A stretch of DNA of 64,000 nucleotides from Streptomyces tanashiensis (GCF_014648895.1 NZ_BMRZ01000013.1:124001-188000), one strand, 5' to 3'; positions 42,995-52,303 are shown, counted from the stretch's first letter. The notes: generated by a model from the letters alone, not told the origin. Numbers and translations: made by a program.

Positions 42995-44464
42995 ATGAGC
43001 GTGCCGGTCTTCGAGGAGTTCGAACCCGCGGCCGACTGCGGCTGCCCGGGCTGCGCCCGGCAGCGGCGTGACCTCGCCCTGGGTCTGCCCGTCCGGGCGG
43101 GGGGCCACCCGGCTGCGCACGGCGCCCGCCGGGCGCTGGTCCTGGTGACGGCGGCGGGCGTGGTCCTGGGCGGGGGCGGGACCGGAGCGGCGACGGCCCT
43201 CACCGGCCCGTCGGGCCCGCTCGCCCCGGCGGACGCGCCGGCAGACACGCCGGGCGCGGCGCCGGAAGCGGACCCGGTGGACGGCGACCCGGTGTTCGCG
43301 GCCCCGGCGGTCCTTCTCGAGCCGGCGACGGCCCCGCCCTCCGACTCGGCCGGCGCGGTCGACACCCCCTGGCCGGGGCCCGAGACTCCGCAGGGCGGGC
43401 GGGGGCCGCTGCACGGCGCACCGGGACCCGGCCCGGACCCGGGCCCGATCGCGGTTCCGACGACCAGTCAGACCGCGACGGAGGCGCTGCGGCCGACGAC
43501 CCGCGCGGAGATCATCAACCGGGCCAAGAAGTGGGTCTCCGCACAGGTCCCGTACTCGATGGAGAAGTACTGGTCGGACGGGTACCGCCAGGACTGCTCC
43601 GGCTACATCTCCATGGCCTGGAACCTGCGCAGCAACGAGTGGACCGGCAGCCTCGACCGATTCGCCGAACGGATCGACCGCACCGAGCTCCAGCCCGGCG
43701 ACATCCTCCTCTTCCACAACCCGGCCAACCCGACCCGCGGCTCGCACGTCACGATCTTCGGCGGCTGGACCGACTACACCCACACCTCCTACACCGCCTA
43801 CGAGCAGACGAAGCCGCGCACGCGGAAGCAGGCGACGCCCATGGCGTACTGGGAGAACTCCGACCGGTACGTGGCCTACCGCTACAAGGGCGTGGTGAGC
43901 GGCGCCACCGGCGGCGGCGCGGAGCCCACGGAGGCGGCGCCGTACCCGGGGGCGGGGAGGTTCGGCCCGGGCGCGAACAACGCGTACGTCACCCGGCTCG
44001 GACAGCTCCTCGTCGAGCGCGGCGGCAAGAAGTTCTACACCCGCGGGCCCGGCCCGAAGTGGGGCGAGGCGGACCGCCGGGCGACCCAGGCGTTCCAGCT
44101 CGCGCAGGGCTGGAAGGGCAGGGAGGCGGACGGCCTGCCCGGCCCGCAGACGTGGAAGCTCCTCGTGACCGGCGGGGGCAAGGACATCGGCGGTTCGAGT
44201 GGTTCGGGCGGTCCCAGCACGAATGCGACGGGGTTTCCCGGGCGTGGCTACTTCCGTCCGGGCCAATCCAACGCATATGTGGAGAAGCTGGGCAAACAAC
44301 TGGTGAAGCGGGGCTTCGGCAAGCACTACCTGTCGGGACCCGGTCCGCGCTGGACGGAGGCGGACCGCCGCAACGTCGAGGCGTTCCAGCGGGCACAGGG
44401 CTGGCGCGGCGCAGCGGCCGACGGCTACCCGGGCCCGGAGACCTGGCGGCGTTTGTTCCGATGA
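42995..44464 (+). CDS. Secreted NlpC/P60-type hydrolase with two peptidoglycan-binding repeats
   Basis: A 489-residue exported protein. After a Cys-bearing N-terminus (CGCPGCARQRR) comes a membrane/signal helix (RRALVLVTAAGVVLGGGGTGAAT), a Pro-rich linker, a peptidase domain with QDCSGYISMAWNLRSNEW (catalytic Cys) and GSHVTIFGGW (catalytic His), and two C-terminal binding repeats of about 70 residues, GRFGPGANNAYVTRLGQLL and GYFRPGQSNAYVEKLGKQL. It likely cuts peptidoglycan stem peptides outside the cell. The ATG at 42995 follows GGAGGGG. The SPFH gene follows 25 nt later. Confidence 0.86.
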   Translation: MSVPVFEEFEPAADCGCPGCARQRRDLALGLPVRAGGHPAAHGARRALVLVTAAGVVLGGGGTGAATALTGPSGPLAPADAPADTPGAAPEADPVDGDPVFAAPAVLLEPATAPPSDSAGAVDTPWPGPETPQGGRGPLHGAPGPGPDPGPIAVPTTSQTATEALRPTTRAEIINRAKKWVSAQVPYSMEKYWSDGYRQDCSGYISMAWNLRSNEWTGSLDRFAERIDRTELQPGDILLFHNPANPTRGSHVTIFGGWTDYTHTSYTAYEQTKPRTRKQATPMAYWENSDRYVAYRYKGVVSGATGGGAEPTEAAPYPGAGRFGPGANNAYVTRLGQLLVERGGKKFYTRGPGPKWGEADRRATQAFQLAQGWKGREADGLPGPQTWKLLVTGGGKDIGGSSGSGGPSTNATGFPGRGYFRPGQSNAYVEKLGKQLVKRGFGKHYLSGPGPRWTEADRRNVEAFQRAQGWRGAAADGYPGPETWRRLFR

Positions 44465-44489
44465 CCCCGAGAGCATGAGGTGGACCCGA

Positions 44490-46688
44490 ATGACGGCATC
44501 GACCCCGAACCCCGCGGACTCCGGCGCGGCGGCCTCGCGTGACGCGGCCCGCACGGCCAGACGCCTGACGGACGGCACTCTCCCCCGCACGTCCCCACCG
44601 GAGCCGGACCAGCTCCGGGAGCGGTCGTCCTCGCCGGGCCCGGACTCCGGCCCGCCGACACCGGCGCCCGAGCCCGGACCCGTGAAGGAGACGGCACCGG
44701 AGACGCGGCCGGAGTCGGCTCCGGCTCCGGCTCCGGCCGAGACGGGGACGTCCCCGGCGGCGCCTGCGTCCGACACGGTGGGGCGGGCTGCGTCGGGACC
44801 TGTGTCCGTGACGGCGGTGTCGGCTGCCGCGGGATCCGCGTCCGGTACGGCGGTGGCGGCTGCGTCGGGGCCTGTGTCCGGTACGGCGGTGTCGGCTGCG
44901 TCGGGACCCGAGTCCGGTACGGCGGTGCCGGTTTCCGCGCGATCCGTGTCCGTACCGGAGCCGGTGTCGGTCACGCCGGGGATCGCGCGGGCTGCGGCCA
45001 CGCCGGCCTCCGCCACGCCGGCCTCCGTCGGGCTCGCGTCCGGCGCGGTGCCGGTGCCCCCGGCGGGGGCTGTTTCCGGCGACACGCAGGGTCCTCCGGC
45101 GGGGACCGCCTCCGGCGCGGCGCCGACCGGGCCTGCCCGCGGTACGTCGACGGCGGCCACGGCCAAGGCCCCGGCCGCCGCCGGTTCCGGCGCGCGCCGG
45201 GAGGGCAACGGCCCCGGGGCCGTTGCCTCGGCCCCGGGCGGCGACCGCCCCACCGTGAAGACCACCGCCGAGACCGTCGGAAAGGCCACGGACAAGGCCA
45301 CGGACAAGGCCACGGACAAGACCGCCGACGAGACCGCCGGTAAGGCCACGCCCACGCCCACCGCCACCGTCCCCGCCGACGCGCTCGACTTCGGGCGGAT
45401 CCGTGGCGCGGGGGTCGGGGCCGTCGCGATGCCCGTCGCCGCCGTGGTCCGGGTCGCGCGGCGCAAGAACGTGATCGGGACCGAGACCACCGGCTCGATC
45501 CCGGTGCACCTGCTCTTCCGGGACGAGCCGGAGACCACCCTTCCCGTTCCGGTGGGCGACGACGGGGGGCCCGACACCATCTCCATGGCCGCGCCCACCC
45601 CTCCGGCGGTGGGCCGCAGGCCCGCCATCCCGGGCCCCTCGAAGGTCCAGGCCCCGGCCAAGCCGGACCCCGCGTCGAAGGCCGAGGCGCGGTCCAAGGG
45701 CCGGCCGAAGGACCGGTCCAAGGTCACGGCCCCGTCCCCATCCCACCCGCAGGGCGTCGCCTCGCGGCCCGCACCGACCGCCGATGCCGCGCTCGTCGAG
45801 CGGCCCGGGCCGGTGCTGCCGGGGTGGATGGGCGTGGTCGCCGGGGTGCTGGCGGTCTCCTGGTGCGCGGCGGTCGTGTGGTGGGCCGGGGCGGTGCCCG
45901 CCGAGGCGGCGCGGATGCTGCGGCTGCCGGCGCGCCCGTACCACGGCATTCATCTCGGACAGTGGGCCCTGCTGGCCCTGGGCGTGGTGCTCGCCCTGTT
46001 CTCGCTGGGCGGTCTCGGCCGCGGCCGGGTCGGCTACGCGTGGGTGCTGACCCTGTTCGGTGACTACCGCGGCACGGTCCGCCGTACGGGCCTGCTGTGG
46101 GTCAGCCCGCTGCTGCTGCGCCGCCGGGTGGACGTCCGGCTGCGGCACTGGCGGAGTGAGCCGCTGTCGGCGGTGGACGCGAAGGGCACCGCGCTCGACG
46201 TGACCGTCCTGGTGGTGTGGCGGGTGCGGGACACGGTCCGGGCGGAGCTCGGGGTCGACGGGCACGAGGACTACCTGCGGGAGCAGGTGGAGGCCGCGAT
46301 GGCGCGGGTGCTCTCGCAGCTTCCGGCGGACGCCTTCCACGAGGACGCGCCGACGCTGCGGGACGCGGAGGCGGTCGGTGAGGCCCTGACGCGGATGCTG
46401 TCGGCGGAGTGCGCCCCGGTCGGTGTGGACGTGTTCTCGGCGCAGCCGACGCGCATCGAGTACGCGCCGGAGGTGGCGGCGGCGATGCGCCGGCGCCGGA
46501 TCGCGGCGATCGACGCGAAGCACCGGGACAGCGTGCTGACCTCGGTGGTGGACGCGGTGGACGACGTGGTCCACCGGCTGACCAGTCGTGGTCTGGTGGA
46601 GCTGGACGACTATGAGCGCAAGGCGCTGGTCAAGGACCTGACGGTGGCGTTCTACACGGGCAGGACGGGGCCTGTAGAGGGTGCGTGA
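44490..46688 (+). CDS. SPFH/band 7 domain protein with long disordered N-terminus
   Basis: A 732-residue protein. Residues 1 to about 430 are low-complexity Ala/Pro/Thr/Ser/Gly sequence with repeats such as ATDKATDKATDK and SGPVSGTAVSAAS. Then come two membrane helices (LPGWMGVVAGVLAVSWCAAVVWWAG and WALLALGVVLALFSLGGLG) and a C-terminal SPFH domain (GDYRGTVRRTGLLWVSPLLLRRRVDVRLRHWRSEPLSAVDAKGTALDVTVLVVWRV and AIDAKHRDSVLTSVVDAV). SPFH proteins organise membrane microdomains. The ATG at 44490 follows GAGGTGG. Confidence 0.85.
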   Translation: MTASTPNPADSGAAASRDAARTARRLTDGTLPRTSPPEPDQLRERSSSPGPDSGPPTPAPEPGPVKETAPETRPESAPAPAPAETGTSPAAPASDTVGRAASGPVSVTAVSAAAGSASGTAVAAASGPVSGTAVSAASGPESGTAVPVSARSVSVPEPVSVTPGIARAAATPASATPASVGLASGAVPVPPAGAVSGDTQGPPAGTASGAAPTGPARGTSTAATAKAPAAAGSGARREGNGPGAVASAPGGDRPTVKTTAETVGKATDKATDKATDKTADETAGKATPTPTATVPADALDFGRIRGAGVGAVAMPVAAVVRVARRKNVIGTETTGSIPVHLLFRDEPETTLPVPVGDDGGPDTISMAAPTPPAVGRRPAIPGPSKVQAPAKPDPASKAEARSKGRPKDRSKVTAPSPSHPQGVASRPAPTADAALVERPGPVLPGWMGVVAGVLAVSWCAAVVWWAGAVPAEAARMLRLPARPYHGIHLGQWALLALGVVLALFSLGGLGRGRVGYAWVLTLFGDYRGTVRRTGLLWVSPLLLRRRVDVRLRHWRSEPLSAVDAKGTALDVTVLVVWRVRDTVRAELGVDGHEDYLREQVEAAMARVLSQLPADAFHEDAPTLRDAEAVGEALTRMLSAECAPVGVDVFSAQPTRIEYAPEVAAAMRRRRIAAIDAKHRDSVLTSVVDAVDDVVHRLTSRGLVELDDYERKALVKDLTVAFYTGRTGPVEGA

Positions 46689-46727
46689 CGGGGATGGACA
46701 TGTTCAACTTCCCTCCATACCTTGGTA

Positions 46728-46743
46728 CTTGGTCCAGACCAAA
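46728..46743. promoter_or_regulatory. dre-like site upstream of the LPMO gene
   Basis: CTTGGTCCAGACCAAA is a near-perfect palindrome (TTGGTCCAGACCAA) matching the dre core TGGTCTAGACCA with one change. It stands 72 bp before the LPMO start and implies control by DasR, or by the chitin-gene direct-repeat system of Streptomyces, which uses TGGTCCAGACC. Confidence 0.82.
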
Positions 46744-46814
46744 GTGCAAGTGAAGCAGTACCGTACGCGCGCACGGCCCACCGGAACTCCCCCACGTTCT
46801 CCTGGAGCGACAGC

Positions 46815-47408
46815 ATGCGCAAAAAGTCAGCAGGGGCGGCGGTGGTGGCGCTCGGCGTCGCCGGCGTCACCCTCCTGGGCACCGGCACCGCCGGCAGCCA
46901 CGGCTACACCGATTCGCCGATCAGCCGCCAGAAGCTCTGCGCCAACGGCACCGTGACCAACTGCGGCTCCATACAGTGGGAGCCGCAGTCGGTCGAGGGT
47001 CCGAAGGGCTTCCCCGCCGCCGGACCCGCCGACGGGAAGATCTGCTCGGCCGGGCTCTCGCAGTTCGCGCAGCTCGACGACCCCCGGGGCGGCGCCTGGC
47101 CGACGACGCAGCTCACGGCGGGGCAGAGCTACAGCTTCCGCTGGCAGTTCACGGCCAGGCACCGCACCACCGACTTCAAGTACTACATCACCAAGAACGG
47201 CTGGGACCCGAGTCAGAAGCTGACCCGGGCCGCGCTCGACCCCCAGCCGTTCCTGACCGTCCCCTACAACAACCAGCAGCCGCCGGCGACGCTCTCGCAC
47301 TCCGGGACGATCCCGGCGGGCAAGACGGGCCGGCACCTGATCCTGGCGGTGTGGACGATCGCGGACACCGCGAACGCCTTCTACGCCTGCTCGGACGTCA
47401 AGTTCTGA
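46815..47408 (+). CDS. Lytic polysaccharide monooxygenase, AA10 family (chitin-active type)
   Basis: A 197-residue secreted copper enzyme that oxidatively breaks crystalline chitin. The signal peptide (to S28) leaves H29 as mature N-terminus (HGYTDSPISRQKLCANG), which with H116 (FTARHRTTDFKYYITKNGW) forms the histidine brace. Cys pairs and the C-terminal WTIADTANAFYACSDVKF are typical. No binding module is attached. The ATG at 46815 follows TGGAG. A dre site upstream links it to GlcNAc/chitin regulation with the chitinase at 53990. Confidence 0.95.
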   Translation: MRKKSAGAAVVALGVAGVTLLGTGTAGSHGYTDSPISRQKLCANGTVTNCGSIQWEPQSVEGPKGFPAAGPADGKICSAGLSQFAQLDDPRGGAWPTTQLTAGQSYSFRWQFTARHRTTDFKYYITKNGWDPSQKLTRAALDPQPFLTVPYNNQQPPATLSHSGTIPAGKTGRHLILAVWTIADTANAFYACSDVKF

Positions 47409-47447
47409 CCATTCAGTTCTGACGGCACGTCAGCTAAGGTCCGGCCC

Positions 47448-49109
47448 ATGAGGAGCGCGGACACCGTCGCGGAGCTCGTACGGCGCCAATGGGGCGACCA
47501 CCGGATCGGCCTGAGGGACGAGCACCACACCCTCACCCACCACCAGGTCGCCGCGGGCGCCGCCGCGCGGGCCGCCCTGCTCGTGGACCTGATGCCACCC
47601 GTGCCGGGGGGCGAGCCGCACCTCGGCATCCTGCTCGACAACACGCCGGAGTACCCGCTCTGGCTCAGCGCGGCGGCCCTCGCGGGGGCCGCCGTCGCCG
47701 GGATCAACCCCACCCGGCGCGGCGCCGAACTCGCCCGGGACATCCGGCACACCGCGTGCCGGGTCCTCGTCACCCAGCGCGCCCACCTGCCGCTCCTCGA
47801 CGGGCTCGCGCTGCCGGGCCTGCGGATCCTGGTCACGGACACCGAGGCGTACCGGGAGCTCCTCGCCCCGTACGGGGACGCGCGCCCCGGCGACGCACAG
47901 CTCGGCCCCGTGCACCCCGACAGCCGCTTCCTGCTCTCCTTCACCTCCGGTTCGACGGGTGCGCCGAAAGCGGCCCTGTGCAGCCAGGGGCGGCTCGCGG
48001 CCGCCGGCGCCTCGCTCGTCTCGCACTTCTCCGTCGGCCCGGACGACGTCCACTACATCTGCATGCCGATGTTCCACGGGAACGCCGTGATCGCCGACTG
48101 GGCGCCCGCGCTCACCGCCGGGGCCGGGGTCGCGCTGAGGGCCCGCTTCTCGGCCTCCCGCTTCCTGCCGGACGTACGCCGTTTCGGCGCCACGTACTTC
48201 ACGTACGTGGGCCGGGCCGTCCAGTACCTGCTCGCCACCCCGCCCGGCCCCGACGACCGCGCGCACCCGCTGCGGCTCGGCTTCGGCACGGAGGCGGGCG
48301 CGGTGGACGCGGCCCGCTTCCGGGAGCGCTTCGGGGTCCCGCTCGTGGAGGGGTACGGCTCCTCCGAGGGCGGCGCGGCGATCCAGCGGACCCCGGACAC
48401 GCCGACAGGGGCGATCGGCAGGGCGGCCCCGGGGGACGACCTGGCGGTGATCTCCTCCGACACGGGCGAGGAGTGCCCTCCGGCCCGCTTCTCCCCGGCC
48501 GGCGACCTCCTCAACGCCACCGAGGCGGTCGGCGAACTCGTCAACCGGGGCCGCTCGCCCTTCGAGGGCTACTGGCGCAACCCGGAGGCGGAGGCCGCGC
48601 GGTTGCGCGGCGGCTGGTACTGGACGGGCGACCTCTTCTACCGGGACACGGACGGCTTCCTCTACTTCGCGGGCCGTACGGACGACCGGCTGCGGGTCGA
48701 CAGCGAGAACCTGGCCGCGGCGATGATCGAACACATCCTGGCGCGCTGGGAGCGGGTGGCGGGCGTCGCGGTCTACGCGATACCGGACCCGGTGGCCGGG
48801 GACCAGGTGATGGCCGCGCTGGCCCTCCGGGACGGGGAGGTCTTCGACCCGGCGGCCTTCGCGGCCTTCCTCGCGGCTCAGCGGGACCTGGGGACGAAGA
48901 TGCCGCCGCGCTTCGTCCGGGTGATGCGGGAGCTGCCCCTCACGGCCACGAACAAGATCCACCGGGTGGCGCTGCGGCGGGCCGCGTTCCGCTGCGGGGA
49001 CCCGGTCTGGTGGCGGCCGGCGCAGGGGGCTCCGTACGAACCCATGACTCCGGGGGCGATGTCGGCGCTCCTGGGGGAGTACACGGCCCACGGCCGCCCC
49101 CTTCCGTAG
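47448..49109 (+). CDS. Acyl-CoA synthetase (AMP-dependent ligase, FadD17-like)
   Basis: A 553-residue adenylate-forming enzyme that activates a fatty or carboxylic acid with ATP and CoA. P-loop-like FTSGSTGAPKAALCSQGR, the A5 motif VEGYGSSEGGAAI, A7 GGWYWTGDLFYRDTDGFLYFAGRTDDRLRVDSENLAAAMIE and the C-terminal Lys in LPLTATNKIHRVALRR are complete. The ordering resembles actinobacterial FadD17-type synthetases. The ATG at 47448 is preceded by an AGGTCC region. It is 39 nt after the LPMO stop but probably an independent unit. An inverted-repeat element follows. Confidence 0.9.
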   Translation: MRSADTVAELVRRQWGDHRIGLRDEHHTLTHHQVAAGAAARAALLVDLMPPVPGGEPHLGILLDNTPEYPLWLSAAALAGAAVAGINPTRRGAELARDIRHTACRVLVTQRAHLPLLDGLALPGLRILVTDTEAYRELLAPYGDARPGDAQLGPVHPDSRFLLSFTSGSTGAPKAALCSQGRLAAAGASLVSHFSVGPDDVHYICMPMFHGNAVIADWAPALTAGAGVALRARFSASRFLPDVRRFGATYFTYVGRAVQYLLATPPGPDDRAHPLRLGFGTEAGAVDAARFRERFGVPLVEGYGSSEGGAAIQRTPDTPTGAIGRAAPGDDLAVISSDTGEECPPARFSPAGDLLNATEAVGELVNRGRSPFEGYWRNPEAEAARLRGGWYWTGDLFYRDTDGFLYFAGRTDDRLRVDSENLAAAMIEHILARWERVAGVAVYAIPDPVAGDQVMAALALRDGEVFDPAAFAAFLAAQRDLGTKMPPRFVRVMRELPLTATNKIHRVALRRAAFRCGDPVWWRPAQGAPYEPMTPGAMSALLGEYTAHGRPLP

Positions 49110-49124
49110 CCGGACCCCCGGTCC

Positions 49125-49193
49125 GTGTGGGCAATCGTCCCGCATGGGGGTCCCCCTGGACGAAGTCCTTGGGGGAGGGACGGGTGGGCACAC
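49125..49193 (+). repeat. Streptomyces-type inverted-repeat element, copy A
   Basis: The element starts GTGTGGGCAATCGTCCCGC and ends GGGACGGGTGGGCACAC, imperfect inverted arms, and has an inner palindrome (GGGGGTCCCCCTGGACGAAG onward). It lies in the 328-bp spacer 49110-49437, which holds no supported gene. Confidence 0.78.
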
Positions 49194-49313
49194 GGGACGG
49201 CGCCCTTCGCGGCGCCTCCGCGTTCCGTGCCTGGACCCGCACCGCCAGTGCGCCGCATGAAGGGGTGCGGGTTCAGGCGCGGGAACCTCTGGCGCCGGCA
49301 CGGGCGCCGTTCC

Positions 49314-49357
49314 GTTGTGCCCACCCGTTCCGCCCCAGCGGAACGATTGCCCACAAC
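49314..49357 (-). repeat. Streptomyces-type inverted-repeat element, copy B (inverted)
   Basis: Read on the minus strand, the 44 bp run GTTGTGGGCAATCGTTCCGC, TGGG, GCGGAACGGGTGGGCACAAC. Its arms match copy A, but the interior is only 4 nt. The two copies are in opposite orientation and flank about 120 bp. Confidence 0.8.
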
Positions 49358-49437
49358 GGGGGGTAGGCCCAGCCATACCTTCGCTTCGCCCGGCAGGACC
49401 ATCGTGCTGCGCCCGCCCGCGCCCTAGCGTTGCCCCC

Positions 49438-50745
49438 ATGGACCCCCGTACCCCCTGGCAGGCCCTCACCCGCCCCCGCTTCCCCCTCGGCCCCTGGCCC
49501 TGGCGGGCCGTCGGGTATCTCGCGTCCGGCGGGCTCGTCGGGGCCGCCGCCGGGATCGTGTTCCTGGTCCTCGGGGTGTTCTCGCTGTTCCTCCTCGGGC
49601 TGCCGCTGCTCCTGTTCTCCGGGATCGCCCTCGGCCGTGCCGAGCGCCTCCGGCTGAGGATCGTCGACCTCGACCCCGCCCCGGACCCGCACCGCCTTCC
49701 CTCCGCACCCGGCCTCGCCGCGTGGCTCCGGGTGCGGGCGGGGGAGCAGGCCACGTGGCGGGAGCTGGCGTACGTGCTGCTGCTCGCCACCGTCCTGTGG
49801 CCGCTCGACCTCCTCGTGCTCGCGGTCGGCGTCGGCCTGCCGCTCGCGCTGCTCAGTGCCCCCTTCCGGCTGGCCGTGGACGGCCAGGAGACCAAGGTCG
49901 TGAAGGCGTACCTGGTCACCTCGTATCCGGAGGCTCTCGGGGCCGCCCTCGTCGGTGCGGTCCTCCTCGTGGCCCTCGCCTACCCGCTCGCCGCCGTCGC
50001 CGGCGCCCGTGCCGCCCTCGCCCGGGCCCTGCTCACCCCTCGCGAGACCGAGCGGCAGGGGGTGATCGGCGAGGTCATCGCCTCGCGCGCCCGGCTCGTC
50101 GACGCCTTCGAGGCCGAGCGGCGCCGGATCGAGCGCGATCTCCACGACGGGGCCCAGCAGCGCCTGGTGGCCCTCACCATGACCCTGGGCCTGGCCCGGC
50201 TCGACGCTCCGCCGGGCGGTCCGCTCGCCGAGCAGCTGGCCAAGGCCCACGCGGAGGCCGGGCAGGTCCTGACGGAGCTGCGGGAGCTGATCCGCGGCAT
50301 CCATCCGCAGGTCCTCGCCGACTACGGGCTCGGCCCGGCGCTGGCCGACGCCGCCGACCGCTCCGTCACCCCGGTGGACACGGACGTGTCCTCGCTGCCC
50401 CGGCTGCCGGCGAGCGTCGAGAGCGCCGCGTACTTCGCGGGCTGCGAGGCGCTCGCGAACATCGGGAAGCACAGCGGCGCCCGCCTGGCGCGGATCACGG
50501 CCCGGCACGGGGACGGCGTCCTGCGGCTCGACGTGGAGGACGACGGGCACGGGGGCGCCGACCCGTCCCGCGGCTCCGGGCTCACCGGACTCGCCGACCG
50601 GATCGCGGTCCTCGATGGCACACTGACGATCATGAGCCCGCCGGGCGGGCCGACCCTCCTGCGAGTGGAGATCCCGTGTCCCGCACTGTCCGAAAGCTCC
50701 GTGTCGTCCTCGCCGAGGACAGCGTCCTCCTCCGGGAGGGGCTGA
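49438..50745 (+). CDS. Sensor histidine kinase, NarL-type partner (HisKA_3)
   Basis: A 435-residue membrane kinase. The N-terminal part has a membrane sensor of about four helices (residues 25-65 and 110-195), followed by ERRRIERDLHDGAQQRLVAL with the phospho-accepting His at about 236, and an ATPase domain with AGCEALANIGKHSGA and DDGHGGADPSRGSGLTGLADRI. It phosphorylates the response regulator encoded next. The ATG at 49438 is used without a strong ribosome site. Its last 70 nt overlap the regulator gene. Confidence 0.9.
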   Translation: MDPRTPWQALTRPRFPLGPWPWRAVGYLASGGLVGAAAGIVFLVLGVFSLFLLGLPLLLFSGIALGRAERLRLRIVDLDPAPDPHRLPSAPGLAAWLRVRAGEQATWRELAYVLLLATVLWPLDLLVLAVGVGLPLALLSAPFRLAVDGQETKVVKAYLVTSYPEALGAALVGAVLLVALAYPLAAVAGARAALARALLTPRETERQGVIGEVIASRARLVDAFEAERRRIERDLHDGAQQRLVALTMTLGLARLDAPPGGPLAEQLAKAHAEAGQVLTELRELIRGIHPQVLADYGLGPALADAADRSVTPVDTDVSSLPRLPASVESAAYFAGCEALANIGKHSGARLARITARHGDGVLRLDVEDDGHGGADPSRGSGLTGLADRIAVLDGTLTIMSPPGGPTLLRVEIPCPALSESSVSSSPRTASSSGRG

Positions 50746-51338
50746 TCGGGCTGCTGGCCCGTTTCGGCCATGAGGTCGTCGCCGCCGTCGGTGACGCCGA
50801 CGCGCTGCGCGAGGCGGTCGCCGCCCACGAGCCCGACATCGTGGTGACCGACGTCCGGATGCCGCCCGGCTTCCAGGACGAGGGCCTGCGCGCGGCGGTC
50901 GCGCTCCGCGCCGAGCGGCCCGCCCTGCCGGTCCTGGTGCTCAGCCAGTACGTGCAGCGCAGCTACGCCGCCGACCTGCTCGACGCGGGGGACGGCACCG
51001 GCGTCGGCTATCTCCTGAAGGACCGGGTCGGGCAGGTGGAGGAGTTCGCGGACGCCCTGGCGAGGGTCGCGGACGGCGGCACGGTCGTCGACCCGGAGGT
51101 CGTGCGGCAGCTGCTGCGGCGGCACCGGGATCCCCTGGAGGCGCTGACCCCGCGCGAGCGCGAGGTCCTGGGCCTGGTCGCGGAGGGGCATTCCAACGGG
51201 GCGATCGCGCGCCGGCTGGTCGTGACCGAGGCCGCCGTCGGCAAGCACATCGGCAACATCCTGGCGAAGCTGGATCTGCCGCCGGCCGAGGACACCCACC
51301 GCCGGGTCCTGGCGGTCCTCACCTACCTCCGGGCGTGA
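50676..51338 (+). CDS. Response regulator, NarL/LuxR type
   Basis: A 220-residue regulator with a receiver domain (LRVVLAEDSVLLREGL, phospho-acceptor in PDIVVTDVRMPP at about D59, YLLKDRVGQVEE) and a LuxR-type helix-turn-helix (LTPREREVLGLVAEGHSNGAIARRLVVTEAAVGKHIGNILAKL). The GTG at 50676 follows GGAG and lies 70 nt inside the kinase gene, an unusually long overlap. It is followed by a terminator and tRNA-Lys copy 2. The signal sensed is unknown. Confidence 0.92.
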   Translation: MSRTVRKLRVVLAEDSVLLREGLIGLLARFGHEVVAAVGDADALREAVAAHEPDIVVTDVRMPPGFQDEGLRAAVALRAERPALPVLVLSQYVQRSYAADLLDAGDGTGVGYLLKDRVGQVEEFADALARVADGGTVVDPEVVRQLLRRHRDPLEALTPREREVLGLVAEGHSNGAIARRLVVTEAAVGKHIGNILAKLDLPPAEDTHRRVLAVLTYLRA

Positions 51339-51354
51339 CAGGAGGGCACGACAA

Positions 51355-51386
51355 GAAGGCCCCCTCACCGAAGTGAGGGGGCCTTC
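51355..51386. terminator. Terminator shared by response regulator and tRNA-Lys copy 2
   Basis: GAAGGCCCCCTCAC (51355-51368) pairs exactly with 51373-51386 around CGAA. It lies between the convergent regulator and tRNA genes. Confidence 0.88.
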
Positions 51387-51394
51387 TCTGTCTG

Positions 51395-51468
51395 TGCGCC
51401 GCCAGGGACTCGAACCCCGGACCCGCTGATTAAGAGTCAGCTGCTCTAACCAACTGAGCTAGCGGCGC
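51395..51468 (-). tRNA. tRNA-Lys (anticodon CUU), copy 2
   Basis: A 74-nt gene identical in sequence to copy 1 and copy 3, with the same 5' flank (CTCTGTCAGCAG on the minus strand). The anticodon is CUU. Confidence 0.96.
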
Positions 51469-51544
51469 CTGCTGACAGAGAAAATACTACCTGGTCCCGA
51501 GGGGTGCTTCCGACCACCCCGCGGGACCGGTCCCGTCCGCCGCC

Positions 51545-52303
51545 TCAGAGGGCCAGTGAGAGGACCACCGGGGCGGCTCGCCGGTTGAGCGTGTCGGCCG
51601 CCGCGCGCAGCCGGTGGGCGTGCTCGATCGGCAGGGAGAGCGCCAGGCAGCCCACGGCCGAGCCCGCCGTCAGCGGGACGGCCGCGCAGACCGTGCCCAC
51701 CGCGTACTCCTGGAGGTCGAGCACGGGGACGGTGGCCGGCTGGCTGTCGAGCTTGGAGAAGAGGATCCGTTCGCTGGTGATCGTCCGGGAGGTCAGCCGG
51801 GCGATCTTGTGCCGGGAGAGATGGTCCCGGCGGCCGTTCTGGTCGAGCTGGGTGAGCAGGCACTTGCCGACCGCGCTGGCGTGCGCGGCCGAGCGGAAGT
51901 CGACCCATTCGTTGACCTTGGGTGTGCGCGGGCCGTCGGCGAACTGGGTGATCTTCACCTCGCCGTCGATGTACCGGCTGATGTAGACCGCCGCGCCGAC
52001 GGAGTCGCGGAGCTCGGTCAGGGTCTCCTGGAGCTTGGCCTCCAGGGCTTCGCGGCGGGTCAGGCCGGAGCCGAGGAGGACCAGGGAGTCCCCGATCACG
52101 TACGCGCCGTCGGCGACCTGCTCGACGTACCCCTCGCGGCGGAGCATGAGGAGCAGCGAGGTCAGGTGGGCGACGGGCAGGCCGGTCTCGCGCGCGATCT
52201 GGACGTCTGTCACTCCGCCACCGTGCCGTGAGACCGTCTCGAGGACGCGCAGGGCGTATTGCACCGAGTGGAACGGCGCGGTGGGCTCGGGCTTCAGCGC
52301 CAC
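51545..52303 (-). CDS. IclR family transcriptional regulator
   Basis: A 252-residue regulator with an N-terminal winged helix (ALRVLETVSRHGGGVTDVQIARETGLPVAHLTSLLLMLRREGYVEQ) and a C-terminal IclR effector domain (AKLQETLTELRDSVGAAVYISRYIDGEVKI, ASAVGKCLLTQL, VCAAVPLTAGSAVGCLALSLP). The GTG at 52303 is the start. The target is not evident; the divergent LLM oxidoreductase is a possibility. Confidence 0.9.
   Translation of the reverse strand: MALKPEPTAPFHSVQYALRVLETVSRHGGGVTDVQIARETGLPVAHLTSLLLMLRREGYVEQVADGAYVIGDSLVLLGSGLTRREALEAKLQETLTELRDSVGAAVYISRYIDGEVKITQFADGPRTPKVNEWVDFRSAAHASAVGKCLLTQLDQNGRRDHLSRHKIARLTSRTITSERILFSKLDSQPATVPVLDLQEYAVGTVCAAVPLTAGSAVGCLALSLPIEHAHRLRAAADTLNRRAAPVVLSLAL

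Noticed and set aside
42788..45949. A 1053-codon open frame on the minus strand across the NlpC/P60 and SPFH genes
   Set aside because: It is antisense to two well supported genes, crosses tRNA-Lys and has no recognisable domain.
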